From: Diphasiastrum complanatum
Taxonomy: Eukaryota; Streptophyta; Lycopodiopsida; Lycopodiales; Lycopodiaceae
NCBI GenBank assembly: GCA_029204225.1
Contig: CM055095.1
Span: 67,481,940-67,545,939 of the forward strand
Length of the DNA stretch: 64,000 nucleotides
Reading direction: 5' to 3'
In this document: positions 37,804-49,800 of the stretch, in pieces
Layout: each line of letters begins with the position of its first letter
How positions within the stretch are numbered: the stretch's first letter is position 1
Notes under the pieces: generated by a model
What the model was told of the DNA's origin: nothing
Database searches by the model: none
Seen by the model: only the letters and a program-made list of their open reading frames with translations
Position numbers and translations under genes: made by a program

Positions 37804-40800
37804 TATGGCCCCCCTCGCTCCACACGTAGCTCCTCCCGCTCCCCTACCCCTACCGCTGCCATCTCTTCCTCGTTGGCTGCTGCCATCTCCTCCATCTCCT
37901 CCTCGCTGGAATCAGCCCCCCCCTCGCTGTCCGCCCACCCGCTATCCTCGCTGGAACCCCCCCCCCCCCCCCCCCCTGTATTCGCTACTGCCCAACCCCC
38001 TGCCCTCGATGTCCGCCCACCCCTGCCCCCGCTGCTTGTCCAGACCCTGTACTCGCTGCCTACCCACCCCCTGCTGGTCCAGACCAGACCCTGCCTTTGT
38101 TGCCTGTCCATCCCCCCTTGCACTCGCTGCCTCTGATGCAACACCCCCCCCCCTGCCTCTGCTCTTCCTTCCCCTCTTTCATCTTCTTCTTCTTCCACCT
38201 CTTCTACATCTTCATTGATCTCCAATCCTATCAATCTGGCCATTCTTCCTCCTGGGAAGCTGACCAAATGAAAGCGGATTTCTAGCTTTTGAAACAGGAA
38301 TTTTCAAAACTGTAGGGAATAGTGGTCACCTTACTCAAAGAAAAGAACCTGTTGGAATCCAAAGTTGCCTCATTGGAACAAGCGATCAGTACTAAACAAG
38401 TTGCGGCCTCGGAATCGGCTACCACTATGATACGGGAATTTGAAAATAAGATGGAATAACATAAAGAAGAAACCCTCTCATGGGCAATAGTATTGAAGAA
38501 AGGCACCAAGCCTAGCGCTCCCATCTCCTCGGTCATCTCAGCCACCATTTCGGAAAAGCGGTCAAGGGAGCAAAAGGCACATAAAATTAGGGTTCGTGGC
38601 ATACCAGACACACAGGATGCCATTGTCGAGGCTACGAGATTTCTTGAGACCACTCTAGGATATGTGACAGATGGGCTAGATACAGCTTGGAGGACCACCA
38701 GAGATGCAGCTACATTGATCGTTCGCTTCACATCCCTAGACAGCTGCAGAGAAGCTTTACGCTGTAGATCCCAGTTATGTGGCACTACCATATATATGGA
38801 TGACGATCTTACCTACATCCAGGTTGAGGAGAGGCGTAAAGCCTTCTAGGTTGCTCGAGAGACTGGTAGACGGGTTATATATCGAGATGGCCAGATACGA
38901 TTTGTTGCTGGCACCCCTAGGAGTTCCCAGAGCTAGGAATTTGGGGCCCCCGAGATTGGGAGCATCCCGGGGCCCCATCCATACCATCTTCAGATTGGGG
39001 TATGGAACTGTGATGGCATCCACTCATCTTCTACAGTAGGTGATCTGATTGACTTTATCACTGGTCGAGACCTATTGTTTTTCATGGAGACTCACAAGAG
39101 CCAGGTGCGCGGTTTACCCACCTTCCCGGGATACAGATGGGATTCAGTATACAGATCTGAGACTAGATCAGCCAGTGGCCGTGGTTCGGGAGGAGTGGCT
39201 TGTCTATACAGAGAGTCCCTTCATCAGATGTTTGAGTTTGTCAGGCATGATGAACATGCACGATATATTTGGCTTCATATCACAGGACGAGTGATTGGTT
39301 TGGACAGGGATATCTTCATTGCTGCCTGCTATTTTCCTCCAGAGTCCTCCTCCTTTGTTGAGGGTGTTGGCTCACCTTATTTGGACCTTTCAGTGGATAT
39401 TATCAGATTTGCAGAGCGAGGGCATATTCTCCTCACTGAGGATTTTAATGCCCGAACAACTTCATGACAGACAGAGTTCCATGATGCTACAGATACAGTT
39501 TGGTGAGGCACATTAGTTAGCCATTTATAATGGCCTACCTCACTGGCCTAATTCTGGCAGCTATACTTGTCATCCTCACAGTGGCGGTCATAGTGTGGTT
39601 GATTACCTCATGGGGTCACCGTCATCCATCCCTCTCATTCATAGATTCCATATCTCCCCTACCACCCTCTCCAATCATTCGTTTATCTTCGCTATTGACC
39701 ACCTTCCACCATTACAACCTCTACACCAGTCCATCCTTTCCCGTGCAACCAAATACACCTTCCACCCCCTCTCCATCCCACTCTACCAGGAATCTCTCGC
39801 CTCCTTACTTCACTCTTTTCCACACAGTGAACCGCTTGAGTCACAAGCCGCCTTCCTCACCACGTGTCTCCACACTGCTGCTGCTTTCGCTTTCCCTTCT
39901 AAACCTCATAAACACAAACCAGTGCATCCACAATCATCCCGACCTTTCCATCCACCGTGGTATGACGCGGAATGCCGATCCCTTCACCACTCTGTCACAC
40001 ATGCTCGTTTCCACGCCCGCCATCTCCTCCGCTCCTCACGACAATTGTACAATCGTACACTCCATCGCAAAAAATGTGCCTATGATGACACCGAAGGTAA
40101 CCCGTCTTGTGAACTTCCTTCTCAGCTCCTCCTCTGGTGCCTTTTGGCGTGAGTTTATCCCTCGTGCCCCACCCCCTCTACTGGACGATTTACATATCTG
40201 GACCGACTATGCTACCCAGCTTTACACTATACCCACTAATACGCCCATCTCCATCTCTCCTCGACCTTCAGACTTCACCATTTTCACCCCTGACCTGGTT
40301 CGGGCAGCAATCAAAAAGCTGAAAACCCACCGCACCAGGGACATTTAAGACCTTGAATCTGAGCTATTGATTCACGCCTCCGATACTCTTTCCCCTACCT
40401 TATCCACTCTCCTTAACCATGCCGTTGTTGAGGGCTTCCCATCCTCTTGGTGCACCAACATCATACATCCTATCCATAAAAATGGTGACCCCATGGTACT
40501 TGGTAATTAACGCACTATTATGATTGGACATGTTCTCGCGAAGCTATATGGCACCATCCTCCAGTCTGCAGTTAGCTCAGAGCAGAGTCCAGGAGATTAC
40601 ATGCTTTGGGTCAGGCAGGGTTCCGCGCTCATTATTCCACTACATATCACATATTCACACTTCGAGCCCTCATTGAGGAAGCTAGACAGGGTACACCACG
40701 AGAGGAGAGACTATGCCTGCTATGACCCCTTCATGAGATAGAGTCCGAGGAGCATTTCATCTTCAGATGCCCCATATATTATGAGATTAGAGGGAGATAT

Positions 40801-43800
40801 CACTGTCTATTCTGTGACATGCCTACTACACTCAGAGCACTGATTGGTTATGAGGACTCTCGTTGTGTCGCACTTATGCTACGAGAGATGGTCTTGCTGC
40901 GCCAGGATATGTACCAGTCAGCTAACCAGCCACATCCTAGCTCTCAGGCTCAGATTACATCCTTCTTCACCAGGAGACGGACACGGTCTGATGACGATGA
41001 CGATGACATACCACCTCACCGATGTTAGAGACAGTGTATCACTCAATGTTGCAGTTCGCACTTCACGCCATGTTACGAGAGCACACAGTTTTCACCCTCC
41101 TAGACGACGTCAGCGACGGTCCATGTTACCTCATGTTGCAGCTCGTATCATATCTTTCTTCAGCAGCAGCACTACATGATATTACTCTACTCCTGGCAGC
41201 TATATGAACAGTTGGCAATTTGTAGTTTATAATTATGTTGTTCATTTCTCTTTTATGCATAGTTTTTTCTTGGAGACGTTTATATACGTTCCCATGGTTT
41301 TCACATACTTGACATGTACTCCATTTGGTCTTATATGCCTTTTGGCATGGAAAAGACATTAATAAAGCTTTCTTTCTTTTCTTTCTTTCTCTCTACTTCC
41401 ATGTTGACTTGTGTTGCTCCTATCGAGTATATCACAACCTTCAAAAGGGTTCTCTAATAAGAGCAATATACAAAGCTAAGGCTTGGATATTTTGTGATGT
41501 TAGGACATGTAGTTCTCTGGATAGAAGAACACTCTGCTCCTTCTTGCTTCATGCATGTATATTGGACATGCATTACAAACTTCAAAGTTTTGGTTTTGCT
41601 TTCTCTTCTAGTTATGTTGTCTAGGTGCTCATTTATTAGGCCACATGGTTGGTCCTCATGAATGCTGCACTTTGACTGATAGATACTTTGCCTGCTAATT
41701 TCTACCTTAACTGTACTGGATAACTTTGAAGGATATTCTGCTAATCACAGACTTTTTGTGTACTATTTTGCTTTCCTTTGATTAAACTTATAAAATTGAA
41801 AAGCTAAATAGTCTAGTTAACAACAGGTGCCTCATCCATCTCCACAAAAGAGAAGGTTACTAGGGGATCAGCTTTGCTATTGAATTATTTGCAAGCGTGA
41901 TGTGTCATTTGGACTTTTATTTTTCCTACTTCTCAGGTGTATGGAAGATTTACTCAGCACAACTCGTTACGTTACATGGTCTTTACACAATAAGGTATTT
42001 GATCATCACCTCAGACTTTGTTCTTGTAAAATAGCTCTGAATTCTTAATTTATGGTCTGGGTATGTGCAAGCTTTTGCCTTTTTAACCTTGGCAGTAGTT
42101 CCTTTTCGTGGCTGTATTCAACTTTGATTTCTTGTTTTCGTAATGTCAAAGGCATCTTTTGTCAAAATCCCTACACTTCTTGCTGTCTTTTGTCATATAT
42201 TGGAACGTGCTAAGTAAAACGCAATATTCTGTTATTCTTATGTCTGCAGAGTCGAGCGGGTCTGCGGCAATTTCTAGATACAATGTCAAACTGTGAGCAG
42301 ACAACAATATCAGTTCAGGGTGCAGTTGGAGCCATAACTGGGGAAACACCTATTGGAAATGGTAACAAGCTAGATAGCAAGGCTCGCCAAGAAATAAAAG
42401 GCAATGTTAATCCAGCTTTGGCTAATGCTGACGCTCTAAGCGTAAGCCAAACGGCACAGGCACGCCTTGTAGATCTCTTAGAGAACACACTTTGGAATCG
42501 CAAACTTGCGCCATCATCTGAAGAGATTGTCAATGCTTTGGTGGCAAGGATCTTCGAAGGAATCCGCGATCACTTTGTGGCTGCTGCTGAATTGAAAGTA
42601 AGGCATCCTCTTATGGGTCCAGTATGTGTCCTGATTTGACCTCTTGCAGAATGTACTTGGTTCTGCCTTGTTCTTACAACTTCAAATTTCAGATTGCGTC
42701 ATGCAATGTTGTGTTAATATTTATGGTACAGCATGCTGTTCAATCTTTGAAAATTCATATTTTGTTTCCTTCTGGCAGTAAGAAGCGCAGTATGCTTCCT
42801 TCTTCTTCAAAGGTAGGTTCTGTTGATAATGCGTAGAGTCAGGTAACATATGCCTTATGCAGCTTTTCTGCATTGATGTAGCAAATTGAAGGCCTTTTGT
42901 TTCTCATAGTTCTTGACATGCCATTCCCATCTCTTTAAACTGTTCTATTATGCGTAATATTGCATCTTTTCCTATAGCTCCAGCTGAAATATCATGCACG
43001 GGGATATCTACATGGACCATGGATATTTGTAATTTGGACTTTGTGGGACCACCCTTGTAATCCACAAAAAGTTTAATTTATGCTCATCTTCATATGTTTC
43101 CCTGTTTCACTGATAAAACACTCTTCTATTCCTATGCTGCTCATATGCATTGTCCTGATGTTCCTTTGTCATCACATGCGTGTCTTTTTTGTCTGTCATT
43201 ATCTGCACCATTTGTATCTTCATTGGTTAGAGTATTTCCCTTACACACTCGGGCATCCATTTGTCTCCCTGGCACATTCAGTTTGTTCCACATATTATGC
43301 AGTCATATTTTTCATGATCATACATCAACTCCTCATGCACAGTTTGCATTGCCCATTTCAGATTCATTTTATAATCTTACTCCTGCATCCAAAAGCCAAA
43401 ATTAAGATCAACAAATGTGATGGTACTAGTACACCTAAAGACGTGGGTGACTGACTATGGATAATACTTTTCATTGTTTCCTACATGAATTATATAAGAG
43501 CACAGAGCGACTCCTTATCTCATCGGAGTAACTTCCACTTCATGATTGAGATATGTTCAGGTGAGAGATGCAGCTGGCTCATGTAGATTCTACTTGGCAT
43601 ACTCATGATCATCTTCAATTTCAGCATTTGTGACTAGACATGTTCTCCACAAGTAGCAATTCTAGGAAAATTCTGACTCTTTTCTATATGATTAACTTTG
43701 AGAACTTCCCAGGTTTTCATCCATCAAATATGCAGCATGGCATCTCCATTGCTAGTTCCTTATATCCTGCTTCCTGGCTTTTTATATAGACAGTCCTTTT

Positions 43801-46800
43801 CTACTCCTCCATGCCTGTGTCTGTTACCACTCAATGTCTCTCTGATCCTTCCCTGATTACCCATCCTATGTATTAGCTTGTCCTCTTTAACCTTCTATTT
43901 CTACAGCTCTCACCATGTCTGCTTTATGACCTTAAGAATATCCAAGTTAGATTTTAAAATTCTTTGTTTCAAGCATTGGCGTCCAAACCACAGAGAATGA
44001 ACTCTCCCTCCATTTAGCCTTTCCCTAATTACTGCTATGGCTTCCACCCCCTTTTTTCTTAGATTGTCTGTCCTGACATCCATCCTACCATAACAGCTTC
44101 AACAGTTTCAAATTCTGTTTCATTCCCCCCCCCCCGCCCCCCAAAAAATAAAAAATAAAAAAAAAGAACGATTCTCAAAACCCTAACAAAACCTGCGAAT
44201 CGCGGTTCGAACTGCGATTCATGGTTCGCCAGTGCAACTATGGTTCATACAATGATGGCACTAAACATCTGCACATAGGCCATTTTGACCTGAAGCAAAC
44301 TAGTATATGAACTGCCATTCTATCCTTATCATTGCTGAGAATTTTGATCACTTGCATGGGTTTGTTATTTTTCCGAAAACGATCTTTGTTTTTGTTACTA
44401 ACGTAAAAATATTCACCCAAGAGATGAGTATAAGACTTTCACAATTATGAGGGCCGCTAAGTACTCAAAGTTATTCCATCTGGAGTCTGAAACTTATGAA
44501 CCATCTCTTTTTTCATACCATTCTACCAATATATTTCGATGATATTTTGGCATATATATACAACTACCATTTTTGCATCTTATGGTCATTTTCCGACATA
44601 TTTAATAACACCGGCTACTCACTAAAGTATTCTTTGAGTTATTTCAAAATTTTGTATTTAACGTTACTCTTTTTGACTCTGGACATTACTTTTGAACCCT
44701 CCAAACTAGCATCCATATGCAATTGGCCATTCACCGTCTTAGCTAAACATTTTCGTTGACTTAGCTGCTACTACACTCGGCCTTTTCTCCCTTCACCATA
44801 TCTCAATAAAACCTATGACTATTTAGTGTGGAACTCTTAATGCTCGCTCAAGTTTTGCAAATGTTAAATGTGCTCTTACTAGTGCTCTTTTCATATGTCT
44901 TGAATTTTCTTAGCATTTCACTATTGAGATAGATGCAAGTAATGTAGGATTATGAACCAAGTGACGCCAAAAGACTGCCATTGCTAACTAATTCTGTCTG
45001 TTCCATCCTTTGGAAGACAAAACTTCTATCTGATAAGATTTTAGTCGTCACCTTTGCAATTGGTGTCTCTGCCCTTCGATCCCATCCATTATCGACCGTC
45101 ATTCTCTCCGATACCCTTAGTCTTGTACCATTTTCTTCTTAGATTATAGTTAGACAAGTTTTGCTATGAATAGGTGTTGGTGCTTTTACCATATATAGAG
45201 ACATTAACTAGGCAATTGCTTTTAGGCTGCTTTTGCTTTTCGGCATAGACCAAAGTTCATAAGTATGCAGTGCGCCCTACCGCATTTGCAATGGGACATA
45301 GTTGGAGTTTCTCATCACTTGTGTTCGCTCTCCTGTGTTTGGCTATTGTTTCATCACAATAGGATTCTTGTCTTGGGTAACTTGTATGAGCAAGTCGATT
45401 TTCTAACATGGTATCAGAGCATGGTTCAAGATTCGAGAGGTCAAGGAGGTACTCCAACAAACAGAATCAATTCATAAAGGCTTCATCTACAACGGTGGCA
45501 GCTTTGTGAGAAGATCTAGTGCTACAAGGAGATTATGAAATCTGCCTCAAATCTCAGAATGATCAAAATTCGAAAGAAGTTGTTTTGCTGCAGATTGTCA
45601 GAGTTTTCTATTGCATGTAGGATGAAATCAAATCACTGCTGCAGATTTAGTGTTAGAAAAGCTATTGATAGATAGATTGCAGCAAAGATAGCAAGGTCAG
45701 CTTACAGAAGAACTCAGGTGAAGTGCAGTTTTTCTTGAAATTGGATCCATAGTTAAGAACGCTAGACCCACATCAAAGAACCAACAAAGAATAAGGGATC
45801 GTCAAAAGGTGGTGGAGCCTTCAAAGGCCAAATATAAACCTGGTTTGGGTTGCATGCAAGGATGCATGTTATTGGCTGTGGTTAGTTAGAGATTTCTAAG
45901 AGAAATCTGGAGCATAGTCAAGTGGATCATACAAGTTTGATCTTGGAAAGTAATTGGTATACATGCAAGGAAGCATGGACATGCATAGATTGCTAGGATG
46001 CAATGGCTGTGTCTTGTAGTGGCAGATTACTAAGGTTTAGGATGGGAAGAACCTTGATGCATGCTGAAGGAGATCTTAGGAGTCGGGATCAGCTTACGAC
46101 TAGTAGTTGTTTGCAATCAGGATGCAAGGTGGAGAAGGGATCATTGAAGCTACATGTAAGTTGGTTCATGCAGCTGCAAGGTAAAGTGGAAGGGTTAACT
46201 CACAAGAAAAGGAAAAACTATGTGAAACAACAAAGTAAATGGTAGGGGAAGACAATCAATGATCATGGTGTCGCTGAAGCTGCAAAAGCAACTACCAACA
46301 AGCATACTGAAGGAAGGTCAACTGCAAAAGTTCTAAGATTGGACAAGGTTTTGTCGAGGTTGGAATCGAAAGGTGCAAACTCTTAAGAGGGAGTTGTGTG
46401 AGAAGTAGAGACTATAAGTCTATATAGGTAAGTCGATATTCAAGAGGATGCTTCATTGATTCACAGTTTCTTATCATGGTGGCAAATGATAAGTTCATTG
46501 TTACAAGGGGCTGGTGTGGCAAGTTGTGTAGTCATCATTCTACATTGTATCGATTTGGTTTCTATTCAAGTCATAGTAACTTTGTTATGTTGTAGAAACT
46601 TTCTTGTCTATCTGAACTAGTATCACTTGAGATTTATGATCAATAATTCCTGGATACCATCCAAGTCATAGTTGATTGTTCATGTGGTGGTACCAAGGGA
46701 GATCAGTTCTACTACTGTAGTAGATTTTGTTATAAGATTTGGAAGCTAAGGTTGTTGAAAATCAACAATATAGGTTGTTGTTTAGCCTCAAGAAAAACAA

Positions 46801-49800
46801 CAGGGGTCATTTCTATGAATTGACAAGCTATTGTCTTAGAAAATCAAGTGAAGCAGGTTCCTTTAAGGAAGATGGACGTACACCAGTTAGAGTGTTTGCA
46901 TATGACAAAGTGTCAGGACAAATAGATGTCATGATGAGATGCTTTCTAAGTTGGAAAGTTGTTTGGAGCAAGTGACTCTATGTGTGAGATAGAGGTAGGA
47001 GATTTCATGGAAAAGATAATGTGAAGTACTTTGTGTGAGAAGGTATTTGAGGGGGAGTATCAACTACTTTGTGTGAGGAAGTATTGTATACGTTTTATCT
47101 TTCTATTGGGGATGCTCTATTACTTGCATATTTGGTTTGGTTCATGGATGACTTACTATTTGTATCATTGTTGGAGAGTGGTTGGAATGCAAACATGAAG
47201 TGTATGCGGTAACTTATGAGAGTACCAGGAGAATTGAAGTGGATTCGATTCAAGGAAAAGGCACAAGTGGAGCCAACTACTTATGAAGTGCAAGTTTCTA
47301 ATGTGGGTGTTGATGTATGAGATTTGATGTTGATATTTTCTGCTTATGATTGTCATCATGGTGCTATGATAATCAAAGAGGATTACTTTTTCTTTATGGA
47401 TGTTGGGGAGATCCTTACATATTTGTGGTAGCTTGGAAGATGTTCAAAGAGACCAAGGGAGCCAATCTACAAACAAAGTTCTCAAGGTTAAGGAAAAGGT
47501 TATCATGTCTACATTATTTGAATCAGGGGAGTCAAAGTTCTTTGATTAAAGGAAGTCAAGGAATCGGGTGATATGTTGCACTCATGGTGGTCACACATAT
47601 CATACACTAAAGGGACGTGAAGACTAAACCAAGACACTGAGAAGTCATATGAAGCAAGTTAATATGAAAAGGAACGGCATTTAAAGGAATTCTAAATCAT
47701 TATACAGAGGAAGTTCTACACCGAGGAATGAAGACATTGAGATCAAAGTTGATCATGGATTCTACATCAAAATTGAGGATCTGAATTCACTACATGGGCG
47801 TCATGGGGGATACATATGCATACTCGTGCTATGCATAGTTCTTGACAATGTAAACATACATTAGTACCCCTAATATTGTCATTTAGGATTAGGATTATTG
47901 GGCCATGCCTGCATGCTAATTCTAGGGGCCCTTATCTATATTTAGTAGAAGTCAAGTTAGACTATAGTTAGACAAGTTTTGCTATAAATAGGTGTTGGTG
48001 CTTTTACCATATGTAGAGACATTAACTAGGCAATTGCTTTTAGGCTGCTTTTGCTTTTGCTTTTGCTTTTCTCTCTCCTGTGTTTGGCTATTGTTTCATC
48101 ACAATAGGAATCTTGTCTTGGGTAACTTGTATGAGCAAGTCGATTTTCTAACATGCACCTTTCTCTTCTATTCTTTATCGCTACCATCTGTTATAAATAC
48201 CTCCCAAGTTTAGTATGTACCTGTATCCTTCTGTTAGCATTTCAAATTCCCATTCCTGTTTTGTTGGTGGGCAACATGGATTTTATTTTTTTTTCCAATA
48301 TATTATTCTTACATTTTTACTGGCCATGACTCAAAGTCGAGCTTCATAATTATGTCTCTCTGCCAGTTTTGTCTTTGCAATGAATCAGGCAGATCCAGTT
48401 CAGCGATCCAGGTCCGGGACCAGGATTGCTGAAAAAAACTTTTTAAAGTCTTTATTTTTATTTTTTTGGGGCAATAAACACTCAGCCGCTTAAACCCTAA
48501 ACCCCCATATTGTCCCAAAACAGATTTTCAACTAGCCTAATGTGCTGCTCTTAATATCAATTTTATTTCTTTTACATTCCATGAAACCCTACTGGGAAAT
48601 CCCGGATTGTGCAACCCTCCATCAAACATATAAAATATGTCCCAAATTACCACATCACATCAATCATCCACACATCCACACGTGCAAAGCATTGAGGAGT
48701 CAAGGTGGTCCTCCCCCCCTTCCTTTTGGGAATATTCCTATATTTTGCAAATGTCCACCAACAAAAGTTGGTCATATAATCAAATTTTTCAAATAAAATA
48801 ACTTTGTAAATCTTATCTCTCGCTTTTAAAAAAAAAAGACATTCCTTTAGAATATACTAAAAATAGCAAATCATCACCAAACTAGTTTTTCACTAATTTC
48901 CATCAACATGCAACTACCAACTTGAAGCTTTTTAGTAAGAGAGAGGAAAAGAAAAGTATGAAGAGTTTTAGAGAGAAATCAGGTTATGGTAGAGAGAGAA
49001 GTTAGTGAGAGGAAGTGAGTAGAGAGTGGGTTATGAGAGTAGGTGATGTGAGGGAGATCGAGAGGTAAGAGAGAGTGGAACGTGGTAAGAAAGAGTTGTA
49101 GGAGGCCAAGTAGAGAGAGAAAATAGAAAGAGAAAAGCAGGAGAGGGCAGCCATAGAGAAAACACAAGATATGGAAAGCATAAAATATAGAGAGGGTGGA
49201 ATGGAATAAGAAATAGCACTTCCCTTACCAAGGTTGACTCGTAAAGCTTGTGGTCGCCGTCAATTGATGATGAAAGCTCCCCAACTCCAACCAATTTCTC
49301 AACTCGCCACCACCTAGAACGAATGGCAAGAACATCACCTATATAACTTGGTGAAGGAAGGATTCGGTGTATACATGGAATGAGTGCAACTCAAATGGAA
49401 CTCAAGTGGAATGATTTTGCATGTGTCCTATATGGAAAGGATAGTATTTTAAGGACTCAAAAGCTATTCTTGGGCATGCAAGGAGAGCGCCCCTAGTCAA
49501 TGGTCAAAGAGATTCTTTTCTTGAATAGAAAATGGCCTTGGTCAGGAGTTTGATTTCTGGACAAGGATAAGGTATGTGGTTAGGTAGGTGCATGAATTGA
49601 ATCATGAGCCATTTCTTTGCATAATATTTATGTCTACTTTGTGGGAAGGGATATCAAGGTTGCCAACCCCTTGTCAAAATGATGGTAGATCCAAGGGTGA
49701 TAAATCTCCAGGTGTTTTCGTTAATTCATATGGATCTCCATCTTAGTACCTTTTAGCAAGGTTATTGAGGTTGCCAACCTTCCATCGTGATGGTAGATCC

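Larger units (their letters stand above)
37744..41395 (+). mobile_element. LINE copy 3 of the intronic array
   Basis: (CT)n (37,744-37,800), ORF1 from ATG 37,805, in-frame UAG (38,934-38,936), endonuclease and linker, RT N-terminus, then a deletion near 40,690 to the C-terminal region ([30 protein letters not shown] and DDDDDD). It ends with a 3' UTR, hairpin (41,335-41,348), GACATTAATAAAG and CTTTC tail. More decayed than copy 2, with several stops and frame breaks. Confidence 0.88.
45141..48153 (+). mobile_element. Non-autonomous LTR retrotransposon
   Basis: Terminal direct repeats at 45,141-45,408 and 47,959-48,153 both end CAAGTCGATTTTCTAACA. The left one is followed at once by TGGTATCAGAGC (45,409-45,420), complementary to the plant initiator tRNA-Met 3' end. 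A purine-rich GAGGGGGAG lies at about 47,050 and GGGGGAT at 47,807. The 2.5-kb interior has no confident gag or pol, so it resembles a large nonautonomous derivative. It sits in the sense direction in the dynamin intron. Confidence 0.8.

Noticed and set aside
42315-42533. Antisense open frame across dynamin exon f
   Set aside because: Shadow of a conserved exon on the opposite strand.
42780-42835. Possible extra dynamin exon after GGCAG
   Set aside because: It starts with TAA in the needed frame, and exon f joins exon g perfectly without it.
47100-47260. FMDDLLFV-like sequence resembling a copia RT catalytic box inside the LTR element
   Set aside because: Only a few residues match and no other RT motif is in order around it; chance or too decayed to call.
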